From Salinarchaeum sp. IM2453 (GTDB taxonomy: Archaea > Halobacteriota > Halobacteria > Halobacteriales > Salinarchaeaceae), in the NCBI RefSeq assembly GCF_019693215.1, contig NZ_CP081183.1, positions 2,421,226-2,485,225 on the forward strand: a stretch of DNA of 64,000 nucleotides, in the 5' to 3' direction. The position numbers and the translations under genes were made by a program. The notes beneath the pieces are model-generated. The model made no database searches and was not told the origin of the DNA. It saw only the letters and a list, made by a program, of their open reading frames with translations. Positions 26,378-35,128 of the stretch are shown here, piece by piece; the first letter of the stretch is position 1, and the number at the start of each line of letters is the position of its first letter.

Positions 26378-27292
26378 TCATTCTTCGTCTGGCTTCCATT
26401 CTTTGGGAACATATTGCTGGAATTTCGGCTGCTCTGAAATTGATTCTGGAAAAAACAGTCGCTCGCCATCAACCGTATATTCCTCAATAATCTCTTGACC
26501 CTTCGGGGATGTGATAAATCCGATGTACGACATTGCGAGGTCGTACTTGACGTCCTTGTGGAGAGTGGGATTTACAGCGACGATACCATACGGGTTTGCA
26601 AGGATGTCTGGACCATTTTCAATTGGGCCTTCAACATGAATTGAAAGGGTGTCAAGCTCAGACCGCTGCGATAAGTAAGTTCCTCGATCAGACAGTGTAT
26701 ATCCAGAGTCAATATGCGCTTGATTTAGTGCTTCCCCCATTCCGCTTCCAATCTCACGGTACCATTCGCCGCCGCGTTTACCTTGACTTTTGTCCCAGAT
26801 TTCACATTCCTTTGTATGTGTTCCAGAATTATCGCCACGTGAAATAAAGATAGCTTTATTCTCAGCGATCTCCTCAAATGCTTTCGTCACTTGATTCATA
26901 TCATGTATGCCGGCCGGATCGTCTTCTGGGCCGACAACAATGAAGTCATTAAACATAAGATCACGACGATTAACCCCATCCCCGTCTTTGAGAAACTTAT
27001 CCTCAAGCGAGCGGGCATGGACCATCACAACATCTACGTCACCTGACCGTGCGGTTTCAAGTGCTTGGCCAGTTCCTTGCGGAATAGCATCAACTGTGGT
27101 GCCGAATCGCTCCGCAAATGCAGCATTCAGCTCATGCAATAGCCCCGTGTTGTATGTGCTTGTTGTTGTAGAAAGAGTAAGTGTCTGGTCAAGAATTTCG
27201 GCGTCACTTTCTTCGCCACCCCCGATGCAGCCTGCCATTGTTGCTGTTATCCCGCCAGCAGTGGTGGCGAGAAACTGGCGCCGTTGAATCAT
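26378..27292 (-). CDS. tupA: tungstate-binding lipoprotein
   Basis: The 304-residue precursor begins [22 protein letters not shown], a Tat signal (RRQFL) with a lipobox cysteine, so the mature protein should be a membrane-anchored lipoprotein. The binding signature [16 protein letters not shown] and the later [13 protein letters not shown] are typical of TupA, which selects tungstate over molybdate. I chose the ATG at 27292, where the Tat signal begins. It is the first gene of tupA-tupB-tupC with the ModE-like regulator last. Confidence 0.9.
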   Translation of the reverse strand: MIQRRQFLATTAGGITATMAGCIGGGEESDAEILDQTLTLSTTTSTYNTGLLHELNAAFAERFGTTVDAIPQGTGQALETARSGDVDVVMVHARSLEDKFLKDGDGVNRRDLMFNDFIVVGPEDDPAGIHDMNQVTKAFEEIAENKAIFISRGDNSGTHTKECEIWDKSQGKRGGEWYREIGSGMGEALNQAHIDSGYTLSDRGTYLSQRSELDTLSIHVEGPIENGPDILANPYGIVAVNPTLHKDVKYDLAMSYIGFITSPKGQEIIEEYTVDGERLFFPESISEQPKFQQYVPKEWKPDEE

Positions 27293-27595
27293 TAATGATA
27301 CAATGGTTTTACACAGCACTACTTACCATTTTCGGAGGATGAGTAACAACGTCTACTTAATATTCAGGGATGAATAACCAATATTGTAAACACCACGGCA
27401 TACGGGCTGGGTAGGCAGTTTGCTCACTACTTCGAGGTCAAAGCCCTGTGATATTCGGCTCAATCGCGTATAAAAGCTGTAACTGTTACAGATTGACTTC
27501 TTCCACACGGCTAAAGCTGATGGGCCATTCGCCTTGGACTTCTGTAAGTTCCCATAGTGAAGTAGCGTCCGACGAGAGAGAAGGATGGAGTTAGT
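27293..27595. other. promoter region of tup operon with perfect inverted repeat
   Basis: The gap holds an AT-rich stretch about 65-75 bp upstream of tupA that may be its promoter, and the perfect inverted repeat ctgtaac-t-gttacag at 27477-27491. The latter, about 185 bp upstream of tupA, could be an operator or part of an element remnant; the following 100 bp look like element debris. Confidence 0.35.
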
Positions 27596-30301
27596 TTACT
27601 CTGGAATGGATTGCTCTCTTCTCCACCGCTTGTGCAGTTCTGCAACTACCACTACGGTGGGTGCAATCAGCAGAATTCGGGCCCACGTCTCAGCCCTGAT
27701 TGGCTCGACTCCGAGTAGGAGTTGGGTCGGGGCAGCGTGAATAACAATTAAGTGCACTACTAACGCTGTGATTGTTCCTACAAGAAGAAGTGGATTTGAG
27801 AAGGGACTTTTCTTAAAAATTGAGCGTGTTTCGGATCGAGCCGTACCAAGAAACAATGCCATTGAAACAACCATCACTGTAAGAGTCGCTGTCTGGGCGT
27901 ATCCGAGCGTAGCCCCTCCTGTAAACACATACCAAAAGACAGCAACAGCAAGAACTGCAAGCCATATCCCGACGATAACAGTTCTCTCAAGGATTTCTCT
28001 CGAAAGTACTCCGGCATCAGGCTGGAGAGGAGGCCGCTCATACTGCTCTTGCTCTCCAGGCTCGAATGCCATCGCAACATCTTGAATACCGTTATTGACA
28101 ACATTTAGCCACAACGCCTGTGCCGGAAGCAAAAGCAATGGAAAAAGACCAACATCATCTCGAGGAAGTACGCCTACGATAGCGAGCAGAAATGCCGCAA
28201 GGATTGCTAGTACAAGTGCAACACCGGTTGCAAGAAGGAACATCGTTGCTTTACGAATATTAGAGAATACAGTGCGGCCCTCCTCAACAGCAGCGTAGAT
28301 TGTAGCAAAATTATCATCGGTAAGGACCATCTCACTTGCTTCTTTTGCAACATCTGTTCCGGTAATTCCCATTGCTGCGCCAATGTGTGCTGCTTTTAGT
28401 GCCGGGGCATCATTCACGCCATCTCCGGTGACTGCTACGGTCTCCCCATCCGCCTGAAGTAACGTAACGATCCGGTGCTTTTGCGCGGGACTGATACGGG
28501 CAAAAACGGCTGTATCTCTGAGACGCGCAGTTAGTTCTTGATCAGAGAGTTGGGACACTTCCTCTCCTGTAAGGACTTTATCTGACTTAATTCCAACCCG
28601 TTCTGAAATTGCCTGTGCTGTTTTCGCATGGTCACCAGTAATCATCTTAACATCAATGCCAGCACGGTAACACGAGTCGATTGCCTCTGATACCCCTGAT
28701 CGGGGTGGATCAATCATTCCTGCAAGTCCAAGAAATGTTAGTCCTTTGGGTTGTTCAGTGTTTGTTACATCCCCTTTAGCCCGAGCCATCCCGATAACAC
28801 GCAGTCCGTCACCAGCAAGCTCTTCTGCCTTTGTAAGTACCTCCTTGGAATTAAGCGAGGATTCTCCGCTTGATGTCAGCATTGTATCACACATTCCGAT
28901 AACCCGCTCAGGGGCACCCTTAACATATGTAACCACATCATCCTCCACTCGATGTGCAGACGCAGTGTATTGGCGGTCTGATTCAAATGGTATATAGCTG
29001 ATTTGTGGATACCTCTGTGTCAATTCATGTTGCTTGAGACCTGCCTTTCGACCGGCAACAAGCAGTGCAGTTTCTGTAGGATCACCTACTGGATCGAATG
29101 ACCCGTCGTCCTGTTCCTCAAGCGAGGCTTCATTTGCTAGCGTGGCAGCAAGTAGAGTTTCATACGCCGGTGTCCCCTGCTTTATTGTAATCTCTGTCTC
29201 ATTACAGAAGAATTCACTTTCCCCTGAGCTGTCTCCATTAGTCACGTTGATAAGATTACCAGCAGTCCACAGCTGCTGAACCGTCATGCTATTTTCAGTA
29301 ATCGTTCCGGTTTTATCCGAAACAATAACACTACAGGATCCGAGCGTTTCAACCGCTGGAAGTCGTCGGATAATAGCGTTACGCCCAGCCATTCGGCGGA
29401 CACTGACCGCCAGTGCTACCGTCATTACGACTGGCAAGCCTTCTGGTATCGCTGAAACTGCTGTAGCGACGGCAAGTAAGAATACATCTGCAACCGGTAT
29501 ACCCTGCCAGAATCCAATCCCGAATAGGAGAACAGCAATGACAAGAATAGCAACGCTGATCCGATTAGCAAACCGATGCATTCGTGTTTGGAGAGGTGTT
29601 GCGACACGCTCGGTTTCACGAACTTTTCCCGCAATTGTTCCAATCTGGGTCTCTGCACCAGTTGCCACCACGACCCCAACACCGCGCCCTGAAGCAACTG
29701 AAGTCCCCATGTAAGCCATATTCTCTCGGTCAGCGACTGTGTATTCTGATTTGATAGGATCTATCGACCGAGAGACAGGAACTGACTCACCGGTTAACAC
29801 CGCAGTATTGAGATGTAGTTCATTTGCTGCAATCAGGCGAAGGTCTGCTGGAACAATATCGCCCGATTCCAGTAACACAATGTCCCCAGGGACCAATTCC
29901 GTGCTATCTACTTCGGTTACGTCGCCGTCTCTACGGACCCGTGCTTTCGGTGAAATGAGCGATGCCAAGGCTGCCATCGCGTTTTCTGCTCGATATTCCT
30001 GAATGAACCCAATGACGGCGTTGATAACAAGCACGAGCCCGATGACAGCTGCATCAGCATAGTGATCGATTATGATTGTGATGATAAAGGCGATAATCAA
30101 AATGTAAATGAGGGGGCTAGTGAACTGATGGAGAAGAATTTTAATAAGGCTAATCTCTTCACCTTCACCAATGGTATTCGGTCCATATTGTTCAAGACGT
30201 TGTGTTGCCTTCTCACTGCTTAACCCGTCTTGAGTTGACTCGATTTCATCGAGTGTTTCATCAACAGTTGCAGCATGCCATTTGGTCTCACCCATTCCCA
30301 T
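27596..30301 (-). CDS. P2-type cation-transporting ATPase
   Basis: This 901-residue P-type ATPase is a single-chain pump driven by aspartyl phosphorylation. It shows the actuator motif TGES (170-173), M4 ion-site motif PEGLP (286-290), phosphorylated Asp329 in DKTGT, KGAPE in the nucleotide domain and TGDGVNDAPA at the hinge. M6 carries LWLNVVNNGIQD, a member of the calcium/sodium-type P2 branch; the ion cannot be fixed from sequence. The gene starts MGMG, so the first or third codon may be the true start. Ten membrane helices are expected and plausible. It is monocistronic. Confidence 0.9.
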   Translation of the reverse strand: MGMGETKWHAATVDETLDEIESTQDGLSSEKATQRLEQYGPNTIGEGEEISLIKILLHQFTSPLIYILIIAFIITIIIDHYADAAVIGLVLVINAVIGFIQEYRAENAMAALASLISPKARVRRDGDVTEVDSTELVPGDIVLLESGDIVPADLRLIAANELHLNTAVLTGESVPVSRSIDPIKSEYTVADRENMAYMGTSVASGRGVGVVVATGAETQIGTIAGKVRETERVATPLQTRMHRFANRISVAILVIAVLLFGIGFWQGIPVADVFLLAVATAVSAIPEGLPVVMTVALAVSVRRMAGRNAIIRRLPAVETLGSCSVIVSDKTGTITENSMTVQQLWTAGNLINVTNGDSSGESEFFCNETEITIKQGTPAYETLLAATLANEASLEEQDDGSFDPVGDPTETALLVAGRKAGLKQHELTQRYPQISYIPFESDRQYTASAHRVEDDVVTYVKGAPERVIGMCDTMLTSSGESSLNSKEVLTKAEELAGDGLRVIGMARAKGDVTNTEQPKGLTFLGLAGMIDPPRSGVSEAIDSCYRAGIDVKMITGDHAKTAQAISERVGIKSDKVLTGEEVSQLSDQELTARLRDTAVFARISPAQKHRIVTLLQADGETVAVTGDGVNDAPALKAAHIGAAMGITGTDVAKEASEMVLTDDNFATIYAAVEEGRTVFSNIRKATMFLLATGVALVLAILAAFLLAIVGVLPRDDVGLFPLLLLPAQALWLNVVNNGIQDVAMAFEPGEQEQYERPPLQPDAGVLSREILERTVIVGIWLAVLAVAVFWYVFTGGATLGYAQTATLTVMVVSMALFLGTARSETRSIFKKSPFSNPLLLVGTITALVVHLIVIHAAPTQLLLGVEPIRAETWARILLIAPTVVVVAELHKRWRREQSIPE

Positions 30302-30348
30302 ACATTAATTACAAAAAAGTAACTAAAAGTCTATGGTTCCTTTATCTC

Positions 30349-30418
30349 TTACAGGCTAAGTCCCTGCCATACTCGCCCCTGCCGTTCATTCATTGAGAAC
30401 GGGAACGTAGCCTGGAGA
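30349..30418. repeat. family D repeat
   Basis: The block runs from caggctaagtccctgcc to cattgagaacgggaacgtagcctg. The latter arm recurs at 31862-31890 and 58625-58641, and a related arm at 47085-47140. It is non-coding and probably an IS-element end remnant. Confidence 0.5.
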
Positions 30419-30527
30419 TGTTGAAAATAACAGCACACATAAATATGATAATTTTTAACATATATTAGATTAGCGTAGCAGTAATAACCTCATTCAGAGA
30501 CAGACAAACACTAACTCAAGAATAAAT

Positions 30528-31295
30528 ATGCCTTTACAATCGCTTGGTCAGCTAGCAGCGGTTTTGCTGGGGTTGGTTCTTTGTTTGATTGTATCAAAGC
30601 AGAACCGTCGTACATACTTCGCGTTCTTGTTCATATTAGTTTACGTTATAGCTCATGTAGCAAACAGATTATCTCAATTTTTTAACGTATATTCGGTATT
30701 AGATCTTGGATTATCCTATAACTGGATAGGTCATCTGTTAATGATCTTGGTGGTACTACTCTTTCTGTGGTACGGTCCATTATCAGCAAAAGATATAGGT
30801 CTGACATTAGACCAACGCTCTGATACCGTCGTATCTGCTGTAATTGCAACGCTTGGCGTTATTATATTTAAGGGTAGTATAGCAGTTTCAGTTAACGGGG
30901 GACCTACCTATGATGGACCTCCATTTGACAGTGTAGCAGCAGAAGAGTTGCTTTTTCAGACGATCATGGCACCAGTAGCACAAGAGTTGCTATATACAGG
31001 AGTATTACTTTCGTTACTGATAGTTGCATTAGGGGAGCAAAAAGAAGACCAGACATTTAGTTGGAATCACGTAATTGTGTTAGCTATTGCGCTCACTGCA
31101 TTTAGCCATGGTATAAGATTCGGACTTATCTATGATGGAGGATTTCAGTTCACTGTCGAATCATTTCTCTTTCCATTTATCGGGAAACTAGTGTACGCTT
31201 GGTTGCGACTCTCCACTGGTAGCTTGCTATTCCCGGTCATAGCATTTAGTCTAAGTAACTTAGCCACGTGGGCGCTCCCATATCTACTATCCTGA
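30528..31295 (+). CDS. CPBP-family membrane protein with altered active site
   Basis: The 255-residue polytopic protein resembles CAAX protease/bacteriocin-processing (CPBP) intramembrane peptidases, with about seven hydrophobic helices and the motif order of the family. The first motif normally reads EExxxR; here it is QELLYTG (after MAPVA), so the first glutamate and the arginine are gone. The second motif is present as FSHGIRFG. Such changes suggest loss of protease activity or a regulatory role. The gene is more AT-rich than its surroundings and is flanked by element remnants. Confidence 0.65.
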   Translation: MPLQSLGQLAAVLLGLVLCLIVSKQNRRTYFAFLFILVYVIAHVANRLSQFFNVYSVLDLGLSYNWIGHLLMILVVLLFLWYGPLSAKDIGLTLDQRSDTVVSAVIATLGVIIFKGSIAVSVNGGPTYDGPPFDSVAAEELLFQTIMAPVAQELLYTGVLLSLLIVALGEQKEDQTFSWNHVIVLAIALTAFSHGIRFGLIYDGGFQFTVESFLFPFIGKLVYAWLRLSTGSLLFPVIAFSLSNLATWALPYLLS

Positions 31296-31459
31296 AAGTA
31301 CACGTTTTTAGCTACGACAGATAGCAACAGCCATGCTTGTTGACAGCCTTGTGATTAAGTAGTTCGAGAAACCTCATCTCTCGCCATCAGGGAAGACACA
31401 GCTTCTATACGACTTGAAGCTCGTCGGGAGACTTCTACTCTATCCAGAGTGAACTATCC

Positions 31460-31895
31460 TGTCTACTCACGTACCGCTGAGGGAAGAGATTCTTGATTCC
31501 ACGACGCACTTTGTGGACACAACCACAGTGTCCACAGAGAACGCAGTCTCCACAGGCGTCGATTCGGCCATGTCCTGCCCTACCTGCTGGTGACGGAAGC
31601 ATGGAGTCCGACCATAGGTATGATTCCGTTCGAAGTCAGCTGCATGAGTAGAATCCGTCACAGTGTACAATTTGGCTTGGCACCATGTATGAATAGTTCA
31701 CAGAGAAAGCAGGCAGATTGCCTCGGGGTCGTCGAAAAACCTTTGATTTTCGTGATCACGAGAATTTCCGATTCTCGAACGACTTGCCCCCGAGACACTT
31801 CACAGAAATTCAAGGCGGAAGCATCAGGGCTTGACCCCAAGGTACTTTATCCACGTGTTACTCCTTGAGAACAGGAACGTAGCCTGCAAAACTTA
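31460..31895. mobile_element. composite remnant: TnpB C-terminus plus family A and D ends
   Basis: On the minus strand 31467-31670 encodes QQVGQDMAESTPVETAFSVD and a following VSTKCVVESR, matching the C-terminal tail of haloarchaeal IS1341-type TnpB. It is followed at 31694-31862 by a family A palindromic block (acagagaaagcaggcagattg, cctcggggtcgt, then gcccccgagac and gggcttgaccccaagg) and at 31862-31890 by a family D arm. No complete gene remains. The RNA-guided nuclease part of TnpB is absent. Confidence 0.6.
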
Positions 31896-31924
31896 ATTGT
31901 AGTAAAGTATATACTAGAATTATA

Positions 31925-32653
31925 ATGCTTTCAGGAAAAACTGCAATCGTCACCGGGGGGTCGGCTGGCATTGGAAAAGCTATTGCGGCAGAGTTTATCG
32001 ATCAAGGTGCTTCCGTTGTTATCGCGAGTCGAACGAAAGAAACAGGAAAAAAGACGGCTAACGAGCTCGGCTGTTCGTTTGTTCAGTGTGATGTCTCTTC
32101 GTACGAAGCAGTGGAATCATTAGTTGAACAGACAGTGGATGAACACGGTGGATTAGACATTTTAGTAAACAACGCCGGGATAGGAATAACGGGAACCGTC
32201 GAGAGCACAACGCTCGAAGACTGGCACAAACTGATGGAAATAAACCTGAATGGGGTCGTGTATGGAACGAGGGTTGCGATGCCACATCTTCTGGAGTCCT
32301 CGGGGAATGTGCTTAATGTTGCCTCGGTGTTTGGACTTGTTGGTGGGCCTCAAGCAGCAGCGTATGCTACTGCTAAAGGCGCAGTTGTCAATTTTACCAG
32401 AACTACTGCTGTTGACTATGCGGAAGAAGGTGTTCGTGTCAACAGTATCTGTCCAGGATTTGTGACAACAGAGATGACAAAGTCGGGATTAGAAGACGAG
32501 TCATTTTATGAGTTCGTTCTCAATCAGACACCGATTAACCGGATTGCTAAGCCAGAAGAAATCGCTGAACCGGCAGCCTTCCTTGTATCAGAAAAAGCCT
32601 CCTATATCACTGGAGTTAATCTGCCAATTGACGGAGGATGGACAACCCACTGA
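31925..32653 (+). CDS. short-chain dehydrogenase/reductase, FabG-like
   Basis: The 242-residue classical SDR uses NAD(P)H for reduction or oxidation of a carbonyl/hydroxyl. It has the cofactor motif TGGSAGIGKA (10-19), NNAG (82-85), catalytic Ser134, Tyr147 and Lys151 in YATAK, and the C-terminal GVNLPIDGGWTTH. These are the residues of a 3-oxoacyl-ACP reductase-like enzyme, but the substrate is open; haloarchaea have many paralogues. It stands between an element remnant and the MCM/nuclease gene. Confidence 0.9.
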   Translation: MLSGKTAIVTGGSAGIGKAIAAEFIDQGASVVIASRTKETGKKTANELGCSFVQCDVSSYEAVESLVEQTVDEHGGLDILVNNAGIGITGTVESTTLEDWHKLMEINLNGVVYGTRVAMPHLLESSGNVLNVASVFGLVGGPQAAAYATAKGAVVNFTRTTAVDYAEEGVRVNSICPGFVTTEMTKSGLEDESFYEFVLNQTPINRIAKPEEIAEPAAFLVSEKASYITGVNLPIDGGWTTH

Positions 32654-32726
32654 CACAGGAGACTATAGATTGCTCAGACACAATCATACACAAACGCTTT
32701 ACTGGAACTGATGATTATCTTCTATT

Positions 32727-34313
32727 ATGTCTGCTGAAGACGACACAGATTTAATTGACTCATTTCGATCTCTCTATCAAGAATATTATGATGAACAAAT
32801 AAGAACGCTTGCTGACAAGCACCCAGATCGACGATCGCTGTATGTCGACTGGCACGATATCGAAGAGTTTGACGCAGAAATTGCTGAGGGGTATGTTAAT
32901 AATCCAGATCAATATCGGCAACGCGCTGAAAAGGCTCTTCAGTTATTTGGACATTCGGTTGAGGCAGATCTTGAACAGGCGAATGTTCGACTGCAAAACC
33001 CTCCAGAGCGGACAGAAATCAACATTCGTGAGATTCAATCGGATGACAAAAGTAAGCTAATTACAACACGCGGAATCGTGCGTGAGGCAACAGAGGTCCG
33101 GACCATATTACAGCACGCTGCGTTTGAATGCCAGCGCTGTGGGACGCTAACGTACGTTGACCAACATAATAACGCACCACAGAAGCCATATGAGTGTCGT
33201 GGCTGTGAACAACAAGGGCCATTCGTGCTAGTCGAAGATGAATCCGAGTTCGTTGACTCACGACGGTTTACAATCGCCGAGGATCCCAATACACTGCCTG
33301 AGGATGCGAAAATAGGGATAATTGATGTTTCCCTTGAAGATGACATTGTAGACGAAGCAAACGCTGGGGACGTGATTCAGCTCACTGGAGTGATTCATCT
33401 TGAGCAAACGGAGAAAGATGGAATGCCGGTGTTTGAGCCATATGTCGAAGCTCACTCAGTGGACAGACTAACCGATGCATCTGAACGAGAGATGCTTTCG
33501 ATGCCGCCAAATAATATTCCAGACCCTGACATAGAAGTGTACGTCGGCACGGCAGTACAGGTCGAAGCAACGACATCCAAGGAACTACACCCCCCATTCG
33601 ATGAAGCAGCAACAAAAGTGAAGTTGGTCACACCATTTGTAGAGGCTCTTGGATGGAATATAGTGGATAATAACTATGTTCAGCTCGGGTACACGACTGA
33701 CCGGACAGACAAGAAAGCTGACTATGCGCTTTTTAGCGGCGGGAGAGAGCCACCAGATGTAATAATCGAAGTGGAGGAATTTGGAGAGCCCCTTGATTCT
33801 GGAAGTAGGCATTCAGATCGAGAATATTCAGAGCCAAAAAGACGACTCTTCGAAAAGCTCCAGGTATTTTCAGCTGAATGGGGAGTGCTTACTGATGGGT
33901 TTGAGTTTCGAGTATTCCGAAACAGGAGAGACAACATTGACGATATAGCATCATTCGGCATGAATGACCTACCAAATAGCGTTATTGAGCATTTGCAACC
34001 ATCGAATCTCCTTGACACGACGCTTGATGGAGTTGACGAGGCGCTTACAAAAAAGCCTCCGGAGAACACAGAACCGCAGGCGACAAGTGGAAGAGTCATA
34101 CAAACGGGGAAAGATGAAACCAGCAATAAAATACGAGATATTATTCGATCAAAACAAGATTCATTCCCAAATGGAGTTCCAGTCGAGAAAGCAGTTGATT
34201 ATGGGAGTTGGAAAACTGAGGCAAGTCGAAAAGAAGTTCGAGAGTATATCGAGCGACTCAAAAAAAGGGGCAGCGTTTACGAGCCAGCAGATGGCCGTCT
34301 GAGGGTGCCATAG
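32727..34313 (+). CDS. MCM N-terminal/C-terminal domains fused to HsdR_N-like nuclease domain
   Basis: The 528-residue protein combines parts not usually found together. Residues about 1-255 match the MCM N-terminal DNA-binding region: helical bundle, TTRGIVREATEVR OB-fold, and a zinc finger with Cys135, Cys138, Cys157 and Cys160. The AAA+ motor that should follow is missing. Instead residues about 295-400 look like the type I restriction HsdR N-terminal nuclease fold (KVKLVTPFVEALGW, ADYALF, DVIIEVEEF with Asp344, Glu348, Glu350; then QVFSAEWGVLTDG). The lysine of the E-x-K is a glutamate. Residues about 455-528 match the MCM C-terminal winged helix. It likely binds DNA like MCM and may cut or regulate it. 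Confidence 0.75.
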   Translation: MSAEDDTDLIDSFRSLYQEYYDEQIRTLADKHPDRRSLYVDWHDIEEFDAEIAEGYVNNPDQYRQRAEKALQLFGHSVEADLEQANVRLQNPPERTEINIREIQSDDKSKLITTRGIVREATEVRTILQHAAFECQRCGTLTYVDQHNNAPQKPYECRGCEQQGPFVLVEDESEFVDSRRFTIAEDPNTLPEDAKIGIIDVSLEDDIVDEANAGDVIQLTGVIHLEQTEKDGMPVFEPYVEAHSVDRLTDASEREMLSMPPNNIPDPDIEVYVGTAVQVEATTSKELHPPFDEAATKVKLVTPFVEALGWNIVDNNYVQLGYTTDRTDKKADYALFSGGREPPDVIIEVEEFGEPLDSGSRHSDREYSEPKRRLFEKLQVFSAEWGVLTDGFEFRVFRNRRDNIDDIASFGMNDLPNSVIEHLQPSNLLDTTLDGVDEALTKKPPENTEPQATSGRVIQTGKDETSNKIRDIIRSKQDSFPNGVPVEKAVDYGSWKTEASRKEVREYIERLKKRGSVYEPADGRLRVP

Positions 34314-34376
34314 TTTGGTCTGAACATAGGTTCAAATTTTATAGCATTTGCTACATTTCTGGACTAGCGATTACTG

Positions 34377-34943
34377 TTAGCGTTCACGTACATATTCTTC
34401 CGGATCTCTGACGTCAGTGTTTCCAAAGTCATCATCACGGTCATCAAGAAGATTCTCAAGGCGTCGCTCAAACTCAATTTCATCAATCTCTCCTCTAGCA
34501 TATCGTTGCTTGAGCGTGTCGACGGGATCATCTTCTGTATCGGAGCTGGTGGTTGCTTCCGGAGATCGGCCACGTGATCTATCAGCAGGCTCGACAGAAT
34601 GATTTTCTTCGTTGTAATGACCACCGAGAAACCCACCAAGGGCACCGGCACCGCCAATGATTGCCACAAAAAACATGTACGGTAAGACAGCCATCGTCAG
34701 TGCTCCTCCCATTCCAGCGCCTACACTAAATCCAGCCAGAAGTGCAAGCGGGACAAGTGCAAGTGGAATAATAGCACCTGCGATTCCTCCGATCTTTGCT
34801 CCTTCATGTGCGTTGGCGCGGCTGATATATGCCGCAACTGCACCGCCGATTAGCGGGGCTAGAATGTTGACTACCGGGATGACGGCCGCAACCAACATCG
34901 CGGCAATAGCGATCCCAACAGTGGGCCAGAAGTCGTATTCCAT
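34377..34943 (-). CDS. membrane protein with C-terminal SHOCT domain
   Basis: The 188-residue protein has four or so hydrophobic helices (glycine/alanine-rich, as in DUF5518-type haloarchaeal proteins), then a charged linker, then DPVDTLKQRYARGEIDEIEFERRL, a SHOCT motif common at the C-terminus of archaeal and bacterial membrane proteins. Function unknown. It is convergent with the MCM/nuclease gene. Confidence 0.75.
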   Translation of the reverse strand: MEYDFWPTVGIAIAAMLVAAVIPVVNILAPLIGGAVAAYISRANAHEGAKIGGIAGAIIPLALVPLALLAGFSVGAGMGGALTMAVLPYMFFVAIIGGAGALGGFLGGHYNEENHSVEPADRSRGRSPEATTSSDTEDDPVDTLKQRYARGEIDEIEFERRLENLLDDRDDDFGNTDVRDPEEYVRER

Positions 34944-35128
34944 GATATAGATTTAATACGGGAGCCAGCAATAAACCGGTTCTGCTGAAGAACCTGATAG
35001 AATCGCTTGTTAGACAACACTAATAGATTATATCAACAATTGCTCGCGACATAGCTAACTTCTCTGCGCCCATGCTATAATGTAGTTACGGTACCTGCTG
35101 TTGGTACACCTGAGAAAGAAATATCAAA

